A DNA stretch of 64,000 nucleotides, from assembly GCF_000429785.1 (NCBI RefSeq), contig NZ_AUCN01000009.1, positions 496,001 through 560,000 on the forward strand, read 5' to 3'. Position 1 is the stretch's first letter. Every line of letters starts with the position of its first letter. Origin of the DNA: Chitinibacter tainanensis DSM 15459 (GTDB lineage: Bacteria; Pseudomonadota; Gammaproteobacteria; Burkholderiales; Chitinibacteraceae). This document shows positions 34,761 to 43,169 of this stretch, one piece after another. The notes below the pieces were generated by a model. The model had not been told where the DNA came from. It saw only the letters and a program-made list of their open reading frames with translations, and did not search any database. Made by a program: the position numbers and the translations under genes.

Positions 34761-35698
34761 ATTATTTCGTTCATCCATCCGGCTTGTGTGAAAGTGAAAC
34801 AGTCGGCGAGGGAACGCGTATTTGGGCCTTTGCTCACGTCCTGCCTGGCGCGCGGATCGGAACAGATTGCAATATCTGTGATCATGTTTTCATTGAAAAC
34901 GATGTGATTCTGGGCGATCGGGTAACTGTGAAGTGTGGCGTGCAACTTTGGGATGGCTTGCGCGTGGGCGACGATGTGTTCATCGGGCCGAATGCCACAT
35001 TTACCAACGACCGCTTTCCTCGCAGCAAACAGTATCCGGAAGCTTTTTCTGTTACACGCATCGAGCATCACGCTTCGATAGGCGCGAATGCAACCATACT
35101 GCCGGGACTGACTATTGGCCAGTATGCAATGGTGGGCGCGGGGAGTGTGGTCACACATTCGGTGCCGCCTTACGCGATCGTCGTGGGCAACCCGGGTCGC
35201 ATTGTTGGTTATGCCACTAATCATGCCGCTGTCACGCCCGAGCCGCATGCGCCGCACATGGGAAGTAGTACGGTGACTGGTGTACGTGGCGTACAGCTTC
35301 GCGAATTTCCGATTTTCGAAGACATGCGCGGAGCGCTGACGGTCGGCAACTTTGCCGGCGAAGTACCATTTGCCCCTAATCGCTACTTCATGGTCTTTGC
35401 AGTGCCCAGCAAGGACGTGCGTGGCGAACATGCACACAAGATCTGCGAGCAATTTCTGATTTGCGTGCGCGGGAGAGTACGTGTAGTGGCCGATGACGGC
35501 AAGGCACGACAGGAGTTCTTGCTCGATGGTCCTCAGCGCGGCTTGTATCTACCGGCTATGACTTGGGCTAGCCAGTATGCCTATAGCGCGGATGCTGTTC
35601 TGCTGGTGTTCGCATCACATGCCTACGATGCGGATGACTATGTCCGCGATTATTCCGCATTTCTTGCTTTGGTTAGTGAACAGGATAAGCTCCGATGA
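34757..35698 (+). CDS. WxcM-like bifunctional sugar acetyltransferase and 3,4-ketoisomerase
   Basis: The 313-residue product joins two domains. Residues 1-155 are a left-handed beta-helix acetyltransferase (GEGTRIWAFAHVLPGARIG, NDVILGDRVTVKCGVQLWDGLRVGDDVFIG, TILPGLTIGQYAMVGAGSVV). Residues about 175-313 are a cupin of the FdtA/WxcM type (EHAHKICEQFLICVRGRVRVV...LPAMTWASQYAYSADAVLLVF). Together with the preceding aminotransferase it could make dTDP-3-acetamido-3,6-dideoxy sugar; the dTDP-glucose genes rmlA/rmlB are not in the window. Start ATG 34757 follows AAAGGAG. Confidence 0.82.
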   Translation: MNYFVHPSGLCESETVGEGTRIWAFAHVLPGARIGTDCNICDHVFIENDVILGDRVTVKCGVQLWDGLRVGDDVFIGPNATFTNDRFPRSKQYPEAFSVTRIEHHASIGANATILPGLTIGQYAMVGAGSVVTHSVPPYAIVVGNPGRIVGYATNHAAVTPEPHAPHMGSSTVTGVRGVQLREFPIFEDMRGALTVGNFAGEVPFAPNRYFMVFAVPSKDVRGEHAHKICEQFLICVRGRVRVVADDGKARQEFLLDGPQRGLYLPAMTWASQYAYSADAVLLVFASHAYDADDYVRDYSAFLALVSEQDKLR

Positions 35699-36780
35699 CT
35701 CGCGAAGTTCTATGTTATTGCTACCACGTCTCGCATGTCCTCAATCTGGGGCAAATTCCCGCTTTACTGGCTGAGCGTGGCTGGCGGGTTCGCTGGTTCA
35801 ATGCTTTTCCTGCCGCTTCATTTCCGTTGAAACCGGCGCCAGGCGTTGAATATGCATTCGAGGTGCCGTTGGAGGCGATAGGTCAGCAGGAGGCTGATTT
35901 TTACCTTACGCCATTTGTCGGGCAGAGTGCACATTTTCCGCGCCGCGCACGCCGGGTCCACTTTTTGGTGTCGCTGACAGGGCTGGATGGCGTGTATGAC
36001 CGAGCCATGTTCGATCACTATGACGTGATTGCCTGTGCTGGTCGTCACCACGTCGATGATTTTATTGCGCTAGGTAATGAGCGCCGCTGGCAAAACAAAT
36101 TGCTGATGCCGCTGGGCTACCCCAAGCTGGATGGTCAACGTCGCCAATTGGCGTCATCCAGCTTGACGCCACCGCACGAGTTGACCGTAGTTTTTGCACC
36201 GACACATGCTTACTACATCAATCAGGGTTTTTCGATTCTGCATCGTTACGGCGAACAGTTGATCGAAGCCATGCTGGCCGAAAAGATCCGTGTCGTATTC
36301 CGTCCGCATATGGAGTCATGGCGCGATCAGGACAAGCCGGTGGTCGAGCGTATCGTTACGCGCTTTGGTAGTCATCCATGCTTTACCTTGGATCGCTCGG
36401 GCAATTACTTCGATACCTACGCGCAAACACACCTGATGCTGACCGATATTTCTGGCACTGGTTTTACTTATGCGTTTACTTTTGGTCGCCCCGCGTTGTT
36501 TTTTGCCCCTAATCCATCCGAAGAAGCTGGCATGCGTGGTATTCAGTTCGAGCGGCGCGAAAATATAGGCTTGGTTGTTCGTTCACTAGATGAATTGATC
36601 GTAAAGTTGAGATTGGCGCACCGCCATGCCGCTTTTCTGCAGCAGCAAATTACCGATTTCCGGGAATGGCTGCTATTTAACCAAGGCTCTAGCGAGACCT
36701 TTTTTGCCGAGCACGCAATTCACCTGCTTGCCAATGACGGCCCAGTATCTTCATGGCCGACAATTCATCACCATTTCTGA
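35695..36780 (+). CDS. CDP-glycerol glycerophosphotransferase-like protein
   Basis: The 361-residue product resembles the TagB/TagF family: YPKLDGQRRQL, VVFAPTHAYY, RPHMESWRDQDKP, and LTDISGTGFTYAFTFGRPALFF near the C-terminus. These enzymes transfer a phospho-alcohol from a CDP-activated donor to a glycan. Methyl-phosphoramidate is also carried by an activated CDP donor, so this protein is a candidate phosphoramidate transferase, but a glycerol-phosphate transferase or a simple glycosyltransferase is equally compatible. It overlaps the previous gene by four bases. Confidence 0.7.
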   Translation: MTREVLCYCYHVSHVLNLGQIPALLAERGWRVRWFNAFPAASFPLKPAPGVEYAFEVPLEAIGQQEADFYLTPFVGQSAHFPRRARRVHFLVSLTGLDGVYDRAMFDHYDVIACAGRHHVDDFIALGNERRWQNKLLMPLGYPKLDGQRRQLASSSLTPPHELTVVFAPTHAYYINQGFSILHRYGEQLIEAMLAEKIRVVFRPHMESWRDQDKPVVERIVTRFGSHPCFTLDRSGNYFDTYAQTHLMLTDISGTGFTYAFTFGRPALFFAPNPSEEAGMRGIQFERRENIGLVVRSLDELIVKLRLAHRHAAFLQQQITDFREWLLFNQGSSETFFAEHAIHLLANDGPVSSWPTIHHHF

Positions 36781-36795
36781 ATGGAGTCACTTTCA

Positions 36796-39700
36796 ATGAC
36801 GCCTGGCGCAATTCCTGACGTTACCGTTGCGGTGATGTCTTATAACAATGCCCGTTATATTGGCCAAACGATTGAATCCGTACTGACGCAGGAAGGCGTA
36901 AATGTCGAATTGATTGTGTTCGATGATCAGTCCAGTGACGATACTTTAAAAGTACTGGATAGTTTTGTTGGCCGTCCTGGTTTTCGCTACGAAGTAAACC
37001 CGAAAAACCTCGGCATGATGGGCAATTACAACCGCTGTGTCGAGTCAGGAAGTGCGCCTTATGTGGTAGTTTTAGGCTCGGATGATTTAATTTATCCAGG
37101 GCATTTGGCATCATTATTTGCTTCTCTCGAATTGCACCCTGGATCTGCCCTCGCGTATTCACAGTGCAATTGGATCGACGAGCATGGCCATTTAATATGC
37201 TATGCAGAACATCAAGGTCACCTCCCACATTCTTATTTTGGGCATAGGGATGAAGTAGTTGATCTACTTCGTTTTGATAACTATATAACGCCCTCTGCGG
37301 TTATGTTACGCAGATCATTTCTTCAGACAGTTAAACTTACGCATGGCGAACTGCACAGGGCAGAACTTATCGCGGGAGATTGGGAATTATGGACACGAAT
37401 AGCTCGGACCTATCCAAATTTCGTATTTCTACGCCAGGCAACGGTGGGGTATCGCATTCATGGAGGACAAGTTTCGCGGAGTTTTTATGCATCAGAGAGG
37501 CCTTTGGCGGAACACTTAGAAATTTTAGAGCTTAATTGCGCGCATCAATCAACGCTTTCGAGGTTACGAAAAGCTGCTGTTCCAATTTGGGACTTATTTG
37601 ATAAGCGGTTATCGGTATACAGCGATGAAGTTAAAGAAAAATATAATTGTAGAATTGATAGAGTCAGAAAGCTATTATTTGATTTTGAGCCGATTGCTGG
37701 ATGGGCTTCATTGGTTAAAACCAACAATGAGAAGCAACCATTTTTCTCGGTTGTTTTAACCACCTACAATCGTCCGGCCATGCTGCGCGATACATTGCAA
37801 AGTTTGGCGCAACAAACCATGGCTGACTTTGAGGTGGTCTTGGTTAATGACTGCGGCTCGTTCGTTGAAGATGTTCTGGCAGATTTTCCGAGCTTAACTA
37901 TTGCATATCTGCGCTTAGCAAAAAATAGTGGCCTCTCTGCTGCGCGAAATGCGGGCTTGATGATTGCTCGTGGGCGCTACATTACCTATTTGGATGATGA
38001 CGATTTTTATCTACCAGATCATCTGGCATTATTGCGGCAGCAGTTTGAAAAGACACCGCAGGCTTTGGTGTATACCGATTCGATTACGGTCCAGGAAGAT
38101 TTGATTGATGGGGTTCGCTATCCACTGGGTGGTCAAAATCTATATGCCCATCAAGGATTTTCGCGCGAACGTCTCTTGGTGCATAACTATATCCCGGTTA
38201 ATACCTGGAGCCATCCAGCTGAATTGATTTCGCAAGTGGGCGGATTTGATGTCTCGCTGCCTTCGTTTGAAGATTGGGATATGTTATTGCGGCTCACTGA
38301 GCGCACGGAAGTCGTACACATCGAGCAAGTAACTGCTGAAGTGCGGCAGCGTCGTCAGCGCTCGTCCGATCAGATGACGAGTCAAAACCGGGCCAAATTC
38401 CCACTCTTGTATCGGCGGATTTATGGTCGCTATCCGGTAGAACAAGCAGAAATCAAGGCGCAACGAGAAGCTCAGCTTGCTGCTTTAGAGGTGCCGCCAC
38501 AGCCGACTGTAGAGGAAGTCTATCGAGAGTTTCTCAGTAAGCGTAAGCTAAATCAGGCTGAGCTTGATGCCTATGCTGATAGCTTGCGCGGCTATGCACT
38601 GCCGCAGTTTACGATCGTGATTACGGATAGTGAGTTAAATGATCAGGCCTTGGTCGCAAGTTTGAAATCGATTGCGGCGCAGTACTATCAGCAGCATCAA
38701 GTTTGGGTGGTGAGTGCGCGCGATGCTACGCCAGCTAATTCTGAGCAAATCCGTTGGCTGAAATGGGCTGAGCTCGATGCAGCCATCGCGGCGCTACCTG
38801 CGGTTGGGCTGGTAGGGGTGTTTACTGCAGGCGATACATTTGAGCAGCACGCCTTGCTGTTGCTGGCGCATCAGCACCTCACGCAATCCAAATCGCTGCT
38901 GACTTTCGATGCTGACCAAATTGACGCGACGGGCCGTTGCCATTCGCCGCAGTTCCGGGCGCAATTTGATGCAGTATTGCAGCTCGGTACGGCGTATCTT
39001 GGCCGCTCATTGATTGTGCCAAGCGACGTCTTGCAAAGCCTGGCGCTAGATACGCAGCTGTTACAGGCCCCGCACCTTGGCTGGTGGCAGTTGGTGGTGT
39101 TGTCGGTCTTTTTACAGCATGGGGCGCAGGCGATTGCCCACTTGCCATTTGTGCTGCATCACCAAGCACGCGCGCTAGAGGCAGATGCGGACTACAGCCA
39201 GTTATTGCAGCAAGACTATTATCAGCTGCGCAATAAACCCGGCCAGCCGTTGAATCACAATGGCGTGCAGCGCATGGTGGCGAAGTCGCTTGATAGTCAG
39301 ACCTTGATTGCGATCGAAGCTGGGCTTGAGTCTGAACGCTTGCTCACTAGCATTGAAAATCTATTAACTGGTATCGCTGGCTTGCCCGCAGTTGTAGTGG
39401 TGCTGGATCGGGGGGCTGATGCGCTGGCGCCGGCAGTGCAGGCCTTGAGCGATATTGCCCATCCGCAGCTGCAAATTTTATCGTGTCCGGCTGAATTTGA
39501 TGTCTTAACGTGGTTGCGCAGCATGGCGAGCCAGGTTGAGTGGCTGGCCTATATTGCCGGTGACGTGTGTATCAATCAGCCAGAATGCATGCCGATGTTA
39601 CTCTCGACCATGGCAATGAATGATGCGCAGTGGGTCGCGCCTCGGCTGGTAGATGGGCAGGGGCGGAATACGGGTGCCCCGCTGGTGGCGGGATTTGATG

Positions 39701-41094
39701 ACGGTATCAAATCGCCACTGCAAGCTCTGCCAGTGGCTGAAGTAGGTTATCAGCAGCGTAATCAAGCTTTGCAACAATCACTGCTGCTCGATCCGCGTTG
39801 CGTGTTAATGCACCGCGACGTGTTGTTTGCGGATGTGCTCAGTGGTGCGGCAGGCTGGTCCTTGCAGTTGATTGAATTGCAAATGGCAAGTTTTACTAAT
39901 GGGGGTATAGCCCTGTGGGAGCCGGTGGCCATGGCTTCTACGGATATACCCTTTGCACTAGAGCTGAATGATGTTGCGTCACTCATTCCGCGCTATCGCG
40001 ATTTATTCGCTAACGATCCATTCTATAGTCCGAACTTTCAGCGCACTGGGCAATTCCTGCTTGAGCGTAATCGTTTGGCTGGGCCTGATTTATTGGCCTG
40101 GAGTCGCTTGCCGAAGGTCTTGGTCTTTCCGGCCGATGAGTTTGGCTGCGGCTACTATCGCTTGATTCATCCCTATCATGTGATGGAGCAGGCGGGCTTT
40201 ATTCGTGGTGGCGTCGGTTTTGAGCACTTTTCGGTCTGTGATCTGCAACGGATCAAGCCCGATCTAATACTGGTGCAGCGCCAAATCTCGCCCGAGCAGA
40301 TTGCTAGTCTGGCGCGCTATAAAGCCTGGGCCAATTGCCCGATTGTATTCGAGCTGGATGATTACATTCTCAACTTACCGGTGAAGAGTCTGCATCGGGA
40401 TGAAATGCCGCAAGGCATGGCCGCAAGTTTGCGCAAAGCACTGTCGTATTGTGATCTCTTGGTGGTAAGTACGCCGCCGCTGGCTGAGGCCTTGCAAGGT
40501 TTTCATTCTGACATCCGGGTGGCAACCAATCGATTGCCGCCTAGCTGGTGGAGTTTTGCGGCAACGCCCAAATCGCCGGGCGAGGGTAAACCGCGCGTGG
40601 GTTGGGCTGGTGGTGTGGGGCATACGGGTGATTTGCTCTTAGTGGCGGATGTGGTGGCAGAGCTGGCCAACGAAGTGGATTGGGTTTTCTTCGGCCATTG
40701 TCCCGAGGCGCTGCAGCCATATGTGAAAGAGTTTCACCCTGGGGTTGAAATTACTCAATATCCGGCCAAGCTCGCTGCGCTGAATCTGGATCTGGCGATT
40801 GCGCCACTAGAAGAGAATTTATTCAACCGCTGTAAGAGCAATCTGAAGCTACTGGAGTACGGTGCGTGCGGATATCCAGTGGTCTGTACGGACTTTGGTC
40901 CTTATCAAGGTGATATGCCAGTAGTGCGAGTGAAAAATCGCTTCAAAGACTGGGTGGATGCGATCCGCTTGATGCTGGCGAATCACGATTTGCGCTTGGA
41001 TATGGCGCAACGCTTGCAGGCTGAAGTGCGCTCCAACTGGATGTTGGATCAGGCTGCCGCTGCGGCATGGTGTCGTGCTTGGTTTGGACAATAA
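36796..41094 (+). CDS. Giant multi-domain glycosyltransferase (two clear GT2, two degenerate GT2-like, one GT-B domain)
   Basis: About 1432 residues. Domain 1 (about residues 10-250): GT2, VTVAVMSYNNARYIGQTIESV and LGSDD. Domain 2 (about 315-560): second GT2, FSVVLTTYNRPAMLRDTLQSL and YLDDDDFY. Two regions (about 610-800 and 830-1075) look like eroded GT2 folds. Residues about 1090-1432 are a GT-B (GT4-like) domain with PRVGWAGGVGHTGDL and NRCKSNLKLLEYGACGYPVVCTDFG. Start 36796 is preferred to ATG 36781 because GGAG at 36783 would serve it. The segment about 37240-37760 is visibly AT-richer than the rest. It lies just before fliC and may glycosylate flagellin, as inferred from position. Confidence 0.82.
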   Translation: MTPGAIPDVTVAVMSYNNARYIGQTIESVLTQEGVNVELIVFDDQSSDDTLKVLDSFVGRPGFRYEVNPKNLGMMGNYNRCVESGSAPYVVVLGSDDLIYPGHLASLFASLELHPGSALAYSQCNWIDEHGHLICYAEHQGHLPHSYFGHRDEVVDLLRFDNYITPSAVMLRRSFLQTVKLTHGELHRAELIAGDWELWTRIARTYPNFVFLRQATVGYRIHGGQVSRSFYASERPLAEHLEILELNCAHQSTLSRLRKAAVPIWDLFDKRLSVYSDEVKEKYNCRIDRVRKLLFDFEPIAGWASLVKTNNEKQPFFSVVLTTYNRPAMLRDTLQSLAQQTMADFEVVLVNDCGSFVEDVLADFPSLTIAYLRLAKNSGLSAARNAGLMIARGRYITYLDDDDFYLPDHLALLRQQFEKTPQALVYTDSITVQEDLIDGVRYPLGGQNLYAHQGFSRERLLVHNYIPVNTWSHPAELISQVGGFDVSLPSFEDWDMLLRLTERTEVVHIEQVTAEVRQRRQRSSDQMTSQNRAKFPLLYRRIYGRYPVEQAEIKAQREAQLAALEVPPQPTVEEVYREFLSKRKLNQAELDAYADSLRGYALPQFTIVITDSELNDQALVASLKSIAAQYYQQHQVWVVSARDATPANSEQIRWLKWAELDAAIAALPAVGLVGVFTAGDTFEQHALLLLAHQHLTQSKSLLTFDADQIDATGRCHSPQFRAQFDAVLQLGTAYLGRSLIVPSDVLQSLALDTQLLQAPHLGWWQLVVLSVFLQHGAQAIAHLPFVLHHQARALEADADYSQLLQQDYYQLRNKPGQPLNHNGVQRMVAKSLDSQTLIAIEAGLESERLLTSIENLLTGIAGLPAVVVVLDRGADALAPAVQALSDIAHPQLQILSCPAEFDVLTWLRSMASQVEWLAYIAGDVCINQPECMPMLLSTMAMNDAQWVAPRLVDGQGRNTGAPLVAGFDDGIKSPLQALPVAEVGYQQRNQALQQSLLLDPRCVLMHRDVLFADVLSGAAGWSLQLIELQMASFTNGGIALWEPVAMASTDIPFALELNDVASLIPRYRDLFANDPFYSPNFQRTGQFLLERNRLAGPDLLAWSRLPKVLVFPADEFGCGYYRLIHPYHVMEQAGFIRGGVGFEHFSVCDLQRIKPDLILVQRQISPEQIASLARYKAWANCPIVFELDDYILNLPVKSLHRDEMPQGMAASLRKALSYCDLLVVSTPPLAEALQGFHSDIRVATNRLPPSWWSFAATPKSPGEGKPRVGWAGGVGHTGDLLLVADVVAELANEVDWVFFGHCPEALQPYVKEFHPGVEITQYPAKLAALNLDLAIAPLEENLFNRCKSNLKLLEYGACGYPVVCTDFGPYQGDMPVVRVKNRFKDWVDAIRLMLANHDLRLDMAQRLQAEVRSNWMLDQAAAAAWCRAWFGQ

Positions 41095-41110
41095 TTTTTC
41101 ATTTTTTTCC

Positions 41111-41137
41111 TAAAGTTATCCGGAGCAGGGACGATAG
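41111..41137 (+). promoter_or_regulatory. Sigma-28 (FliA) promoter of fliC
   Basis: TAAAGTTA (41111-41118), an 11-base spacer and GACGATAG (41130-41137) closely match the flagellar class III consensus. The start site would be near 41143, giving a 60-base leader with a GGACGC/GCGTCC hairpin (41147-41164). Confidence 0.9.
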
Positions 41138-41202
41138 ATGCTACAAGGACGCGGCGGTGCGTCCGTAAGCGAAAGCAATAACGCTCTCCAAGGAGAACAA
41201 TC

Positions 41203-42669
41203 ATGCAAGTAATCAACACCAACGTACCGTCGCTCAATTCGCAGCGTAATCTGGCGCAAACTGGTACTGCGCTTTCAACCTCGCTGACTCGCCTGTCTTC
41301 AGGTCTGCGCATTAACTCTGCTAAAGATGATGCTGCTGGTCTGGCGATTTCAGAACGGATGACGAGCCAGATCAAAGGTCTGGACCAAGCCCGTCGTAAT
41401 GCCAATGATGGTATCTCACTCTCGCAAACTGCCGAGGGCGCGCTGCAATCATCAGGCGACATCCTGCAACGTATTCGTGAGCTGGCTGTTCAGTCTGTGA
41501 ATGGTTCGAACTCGGGTTCAGACCGTCAGGCGTTGAATTCTGAGGTGTCTCAGCTGGTTACCGAGCTGGATCGTATTTCTAATACCACTGAGTTCAACGG
41601 CTTGAAACTGTTGAATGGCTCTTTTGGCTCAATGTCATTCCAAGTGGGTGCCAATGCCAATCAAACCATCAACGTGGGCACTGCTGACGTTCGTACCGAT
41701 AAATACGGTCTGAGTACTTTTGCCTCTGCTTCTGCAGCTGCACCAACAAGTGCCACAGCCTATACTTCGGGCACTGTCACCGTCGGTGGTATCAAATCTA
41801 AAGACGTTGCCGTTACTGCAACTGATACAGCTAAAACACTGGCTGACAAAATCAACGCAGTGAATGGTGAAACCGGCGTTAGTGCATCGGCTCGTACCTT
41901 GGCGACTCTGGATTTTAGTGCCTCCGGTGCTTACAGCTTGGAAGTAACTTCAAGCAATACTTCAGCAGTAACTGTGTCGTTCTCTGTGAGCAATACCAAT
42001 ACTTCTGAAGGTTTGGCGCAAGCGGTTTCTGAAATCAATAAAGTTTCTTCACAAACTGGCGTGACCGCAAAAGTTTCTGAAGATGGTACTGAGATTCGTC
42101 TGGAAAACTCTACTGGTGCTAATCTGCAGATTGGTAGCAAAGCAAGCAGTGCGTCTGGTCTTGTGTTCTCAGCTGACCGCATTCAAAACGATGGTACCTA
42201 TCAGAAAGGCGCTTCAGCATCGATTGCAGCAGGTACTTCAGGTACCGCAGGTCTGAAAGCTATGGGTTATGTGGCACTGGATTCAGCAAACGGCTTCAGT
42301 ATCACTGATGCTGCGACCGGCATCTTTGGTACCGGTGTTGCGGATCAAACGAACAAAGTGAATACACTGGATATCTCTACCGCAGAAAAAGCGACTAGCG
42401 CGATCCGGATTGTCGATGCGGCGATTCAGACGATCAATAGTAGTCGTGCCACCTACGGTGCAGCCCAGTCTCGCTTTGAAACTACCATCAAAAACCTGCA
42501 GACTACTTCTGAAAACTTGTCAGCATCTCGCAGCCGGATTCGTGATACCGACTTCGCGAATGAGACCGCCAATCTGACTCGTGCTCAGGTGCTGCAACAG
42601 GCCGGTACTGCAATGCTGGCACAGGCAAATGCCTTGCCGAACCAGGTGCTGAGCTTGCTGCGTGGCTAA
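41203..42669 (+). CDS. fliC: Flagellin
   Basis: The 488-residue filament protein has conserved D0/D1 termini: [42 protein letters not shown], and the C-terminal [27 protein letters not shown]. The TLR5-type segment [10 protein letters not shown] is present. The middle (about 170-400) is variable, very rich in Ser, Thr and Ala, and so offers many sites for O-linked glycans, in keeping with the glycan operon immediately upstream. Start ATG 41203 follows AAGGAGAAC. Confidence 0.97.
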   Translation: MQVINTNVPSLNSQRNLAQTGTALSTSLTRLSSGLRINSAKDDAAGLAISERMTSQIKGLDQARRNANDGISLSQTAEGALQSSGDILQRIRELAVQSVNGSNSGSDRQALNSEVSQLVTELDRISNTTEFNGLKLLNGSFGSMSFQVGANANQTINVGTADVRTDKYGLSTFASASAAAPTSATAYTSGTVTVGGIKSKDVAVTATDTAKTLADKINAVNGETGVSASARTLATLDFSASGAYSLEVTSSNTSAVTVSFSVSNTNTSEGLAQAVSEINKVSSQTGVTAKVSEDGTEIRLENSTGANLQIGSKASSASGLVFSADRIQNDGTYQKGASASIAAGTSGTAGLKAMGYVALDSANGFSITDAATGIFGTGVADQTNKVNTLDISTAEKATSAIRIVDAAIQTINSSRATYGAAQSRFETTIKNLQTTSENLSASRSRIRDTDFANETANLTRAQVLQQAGTAMLAQANALPNQVLSLLRG

Positions 42670-42704
42670 TCAGCCCTGAGTATGCTGTGAAGTAGTACGC
42701 TGCG

Positions 42705-42730
42705 TGCCCCGGGATTTCGGTCTCGGGGCA
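42705..42730 (+). terminator. Hairpin between fliC and flaG
   Basis: TGCCCCG and CGGGGCA form a 7-bp stem in the 84-base gap after fliC. There is no T-run, so it may only attenuate read-through and stabilise the abundant fliC message. Confidence 0.5.
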
Positions 42731-42753
42731 TATCCGCATAAGGAGTGATGATC

Positions 42754-43140
42754 ATGCAAATCAATTCTGTGAACGGCTTAAGCCAAACACCCGGAATGCT
42801 TAAAGACGAAGGTCAGCGCCAGGTGGCTGTATCTGGACTACGCTCGGAGTCTGCCGCACCTGCAGTTGCAGTCGCTTCCGATGCGGTGCAAGCCCTAGAT
42901 CCTAAGCAACAAGCCAAGCAACTGGATGACGCGGTCAAAAAAATCAATGAGACGATCAGCTCAATGAATCGCGATGTTGGCTTGGAATTCTCAACCGACG
43001 AAGCAACCAAGATGCGGACGGTCAAAATTATTGACATTGCCTCGAAAGAAATTCTGCGGCAAATTCCGTCTGAAGAAGTTTTAAATATTGCCAAAGCAAT
43101 TGATCGTTTGCAGGGTTTATTAGTTCGCGATAAAGCCTAA
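42754..43140 (+). CDS. flaG: FlaG family flagellar protein
   Basis: The 128-residue product has the FlaG domain in its C-terminal half (LDDAVKKINETISSMNRDVGLEFSTDEATKMRTVKI, IDIASKEILRQIPSEEVLNIAKAIDRLQG shortened here to its outline), preceded by a flexible N-terminal part. FlaG influences filament length. Start ATG 42754 (MQINSVNG) has AAGGAG 8 bases upstream. It sits in the usual place between fliC and fliD. Confidence 0.92.
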   Translation: MQINSVNGLSQTPGMLKDEGQRQVAVSGLRSESAAPAVAVASDAVQALDPKQQAKQLDDAVKKINETISSMNRDVGLEFSTDEATKMRTVKIIDIASKEILRQIPSEEVLNIAKAIDRLQGLLVRDKA

Positions 43141-43169
43141 TGCAAACCAGCTCAGCAGGAGACTAAATC

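Noticed and set aside
39902-39951. GGGGTATAG ... ATATACCC inverted tips 50 bases apart inside the giant glycosyltransferase gene, reminiscent of the 49-bp element
   Set aside because: It lacks the shared GGGTATTGGGCT end, the length differs, and the reading frame continues normally through it; probably chance.
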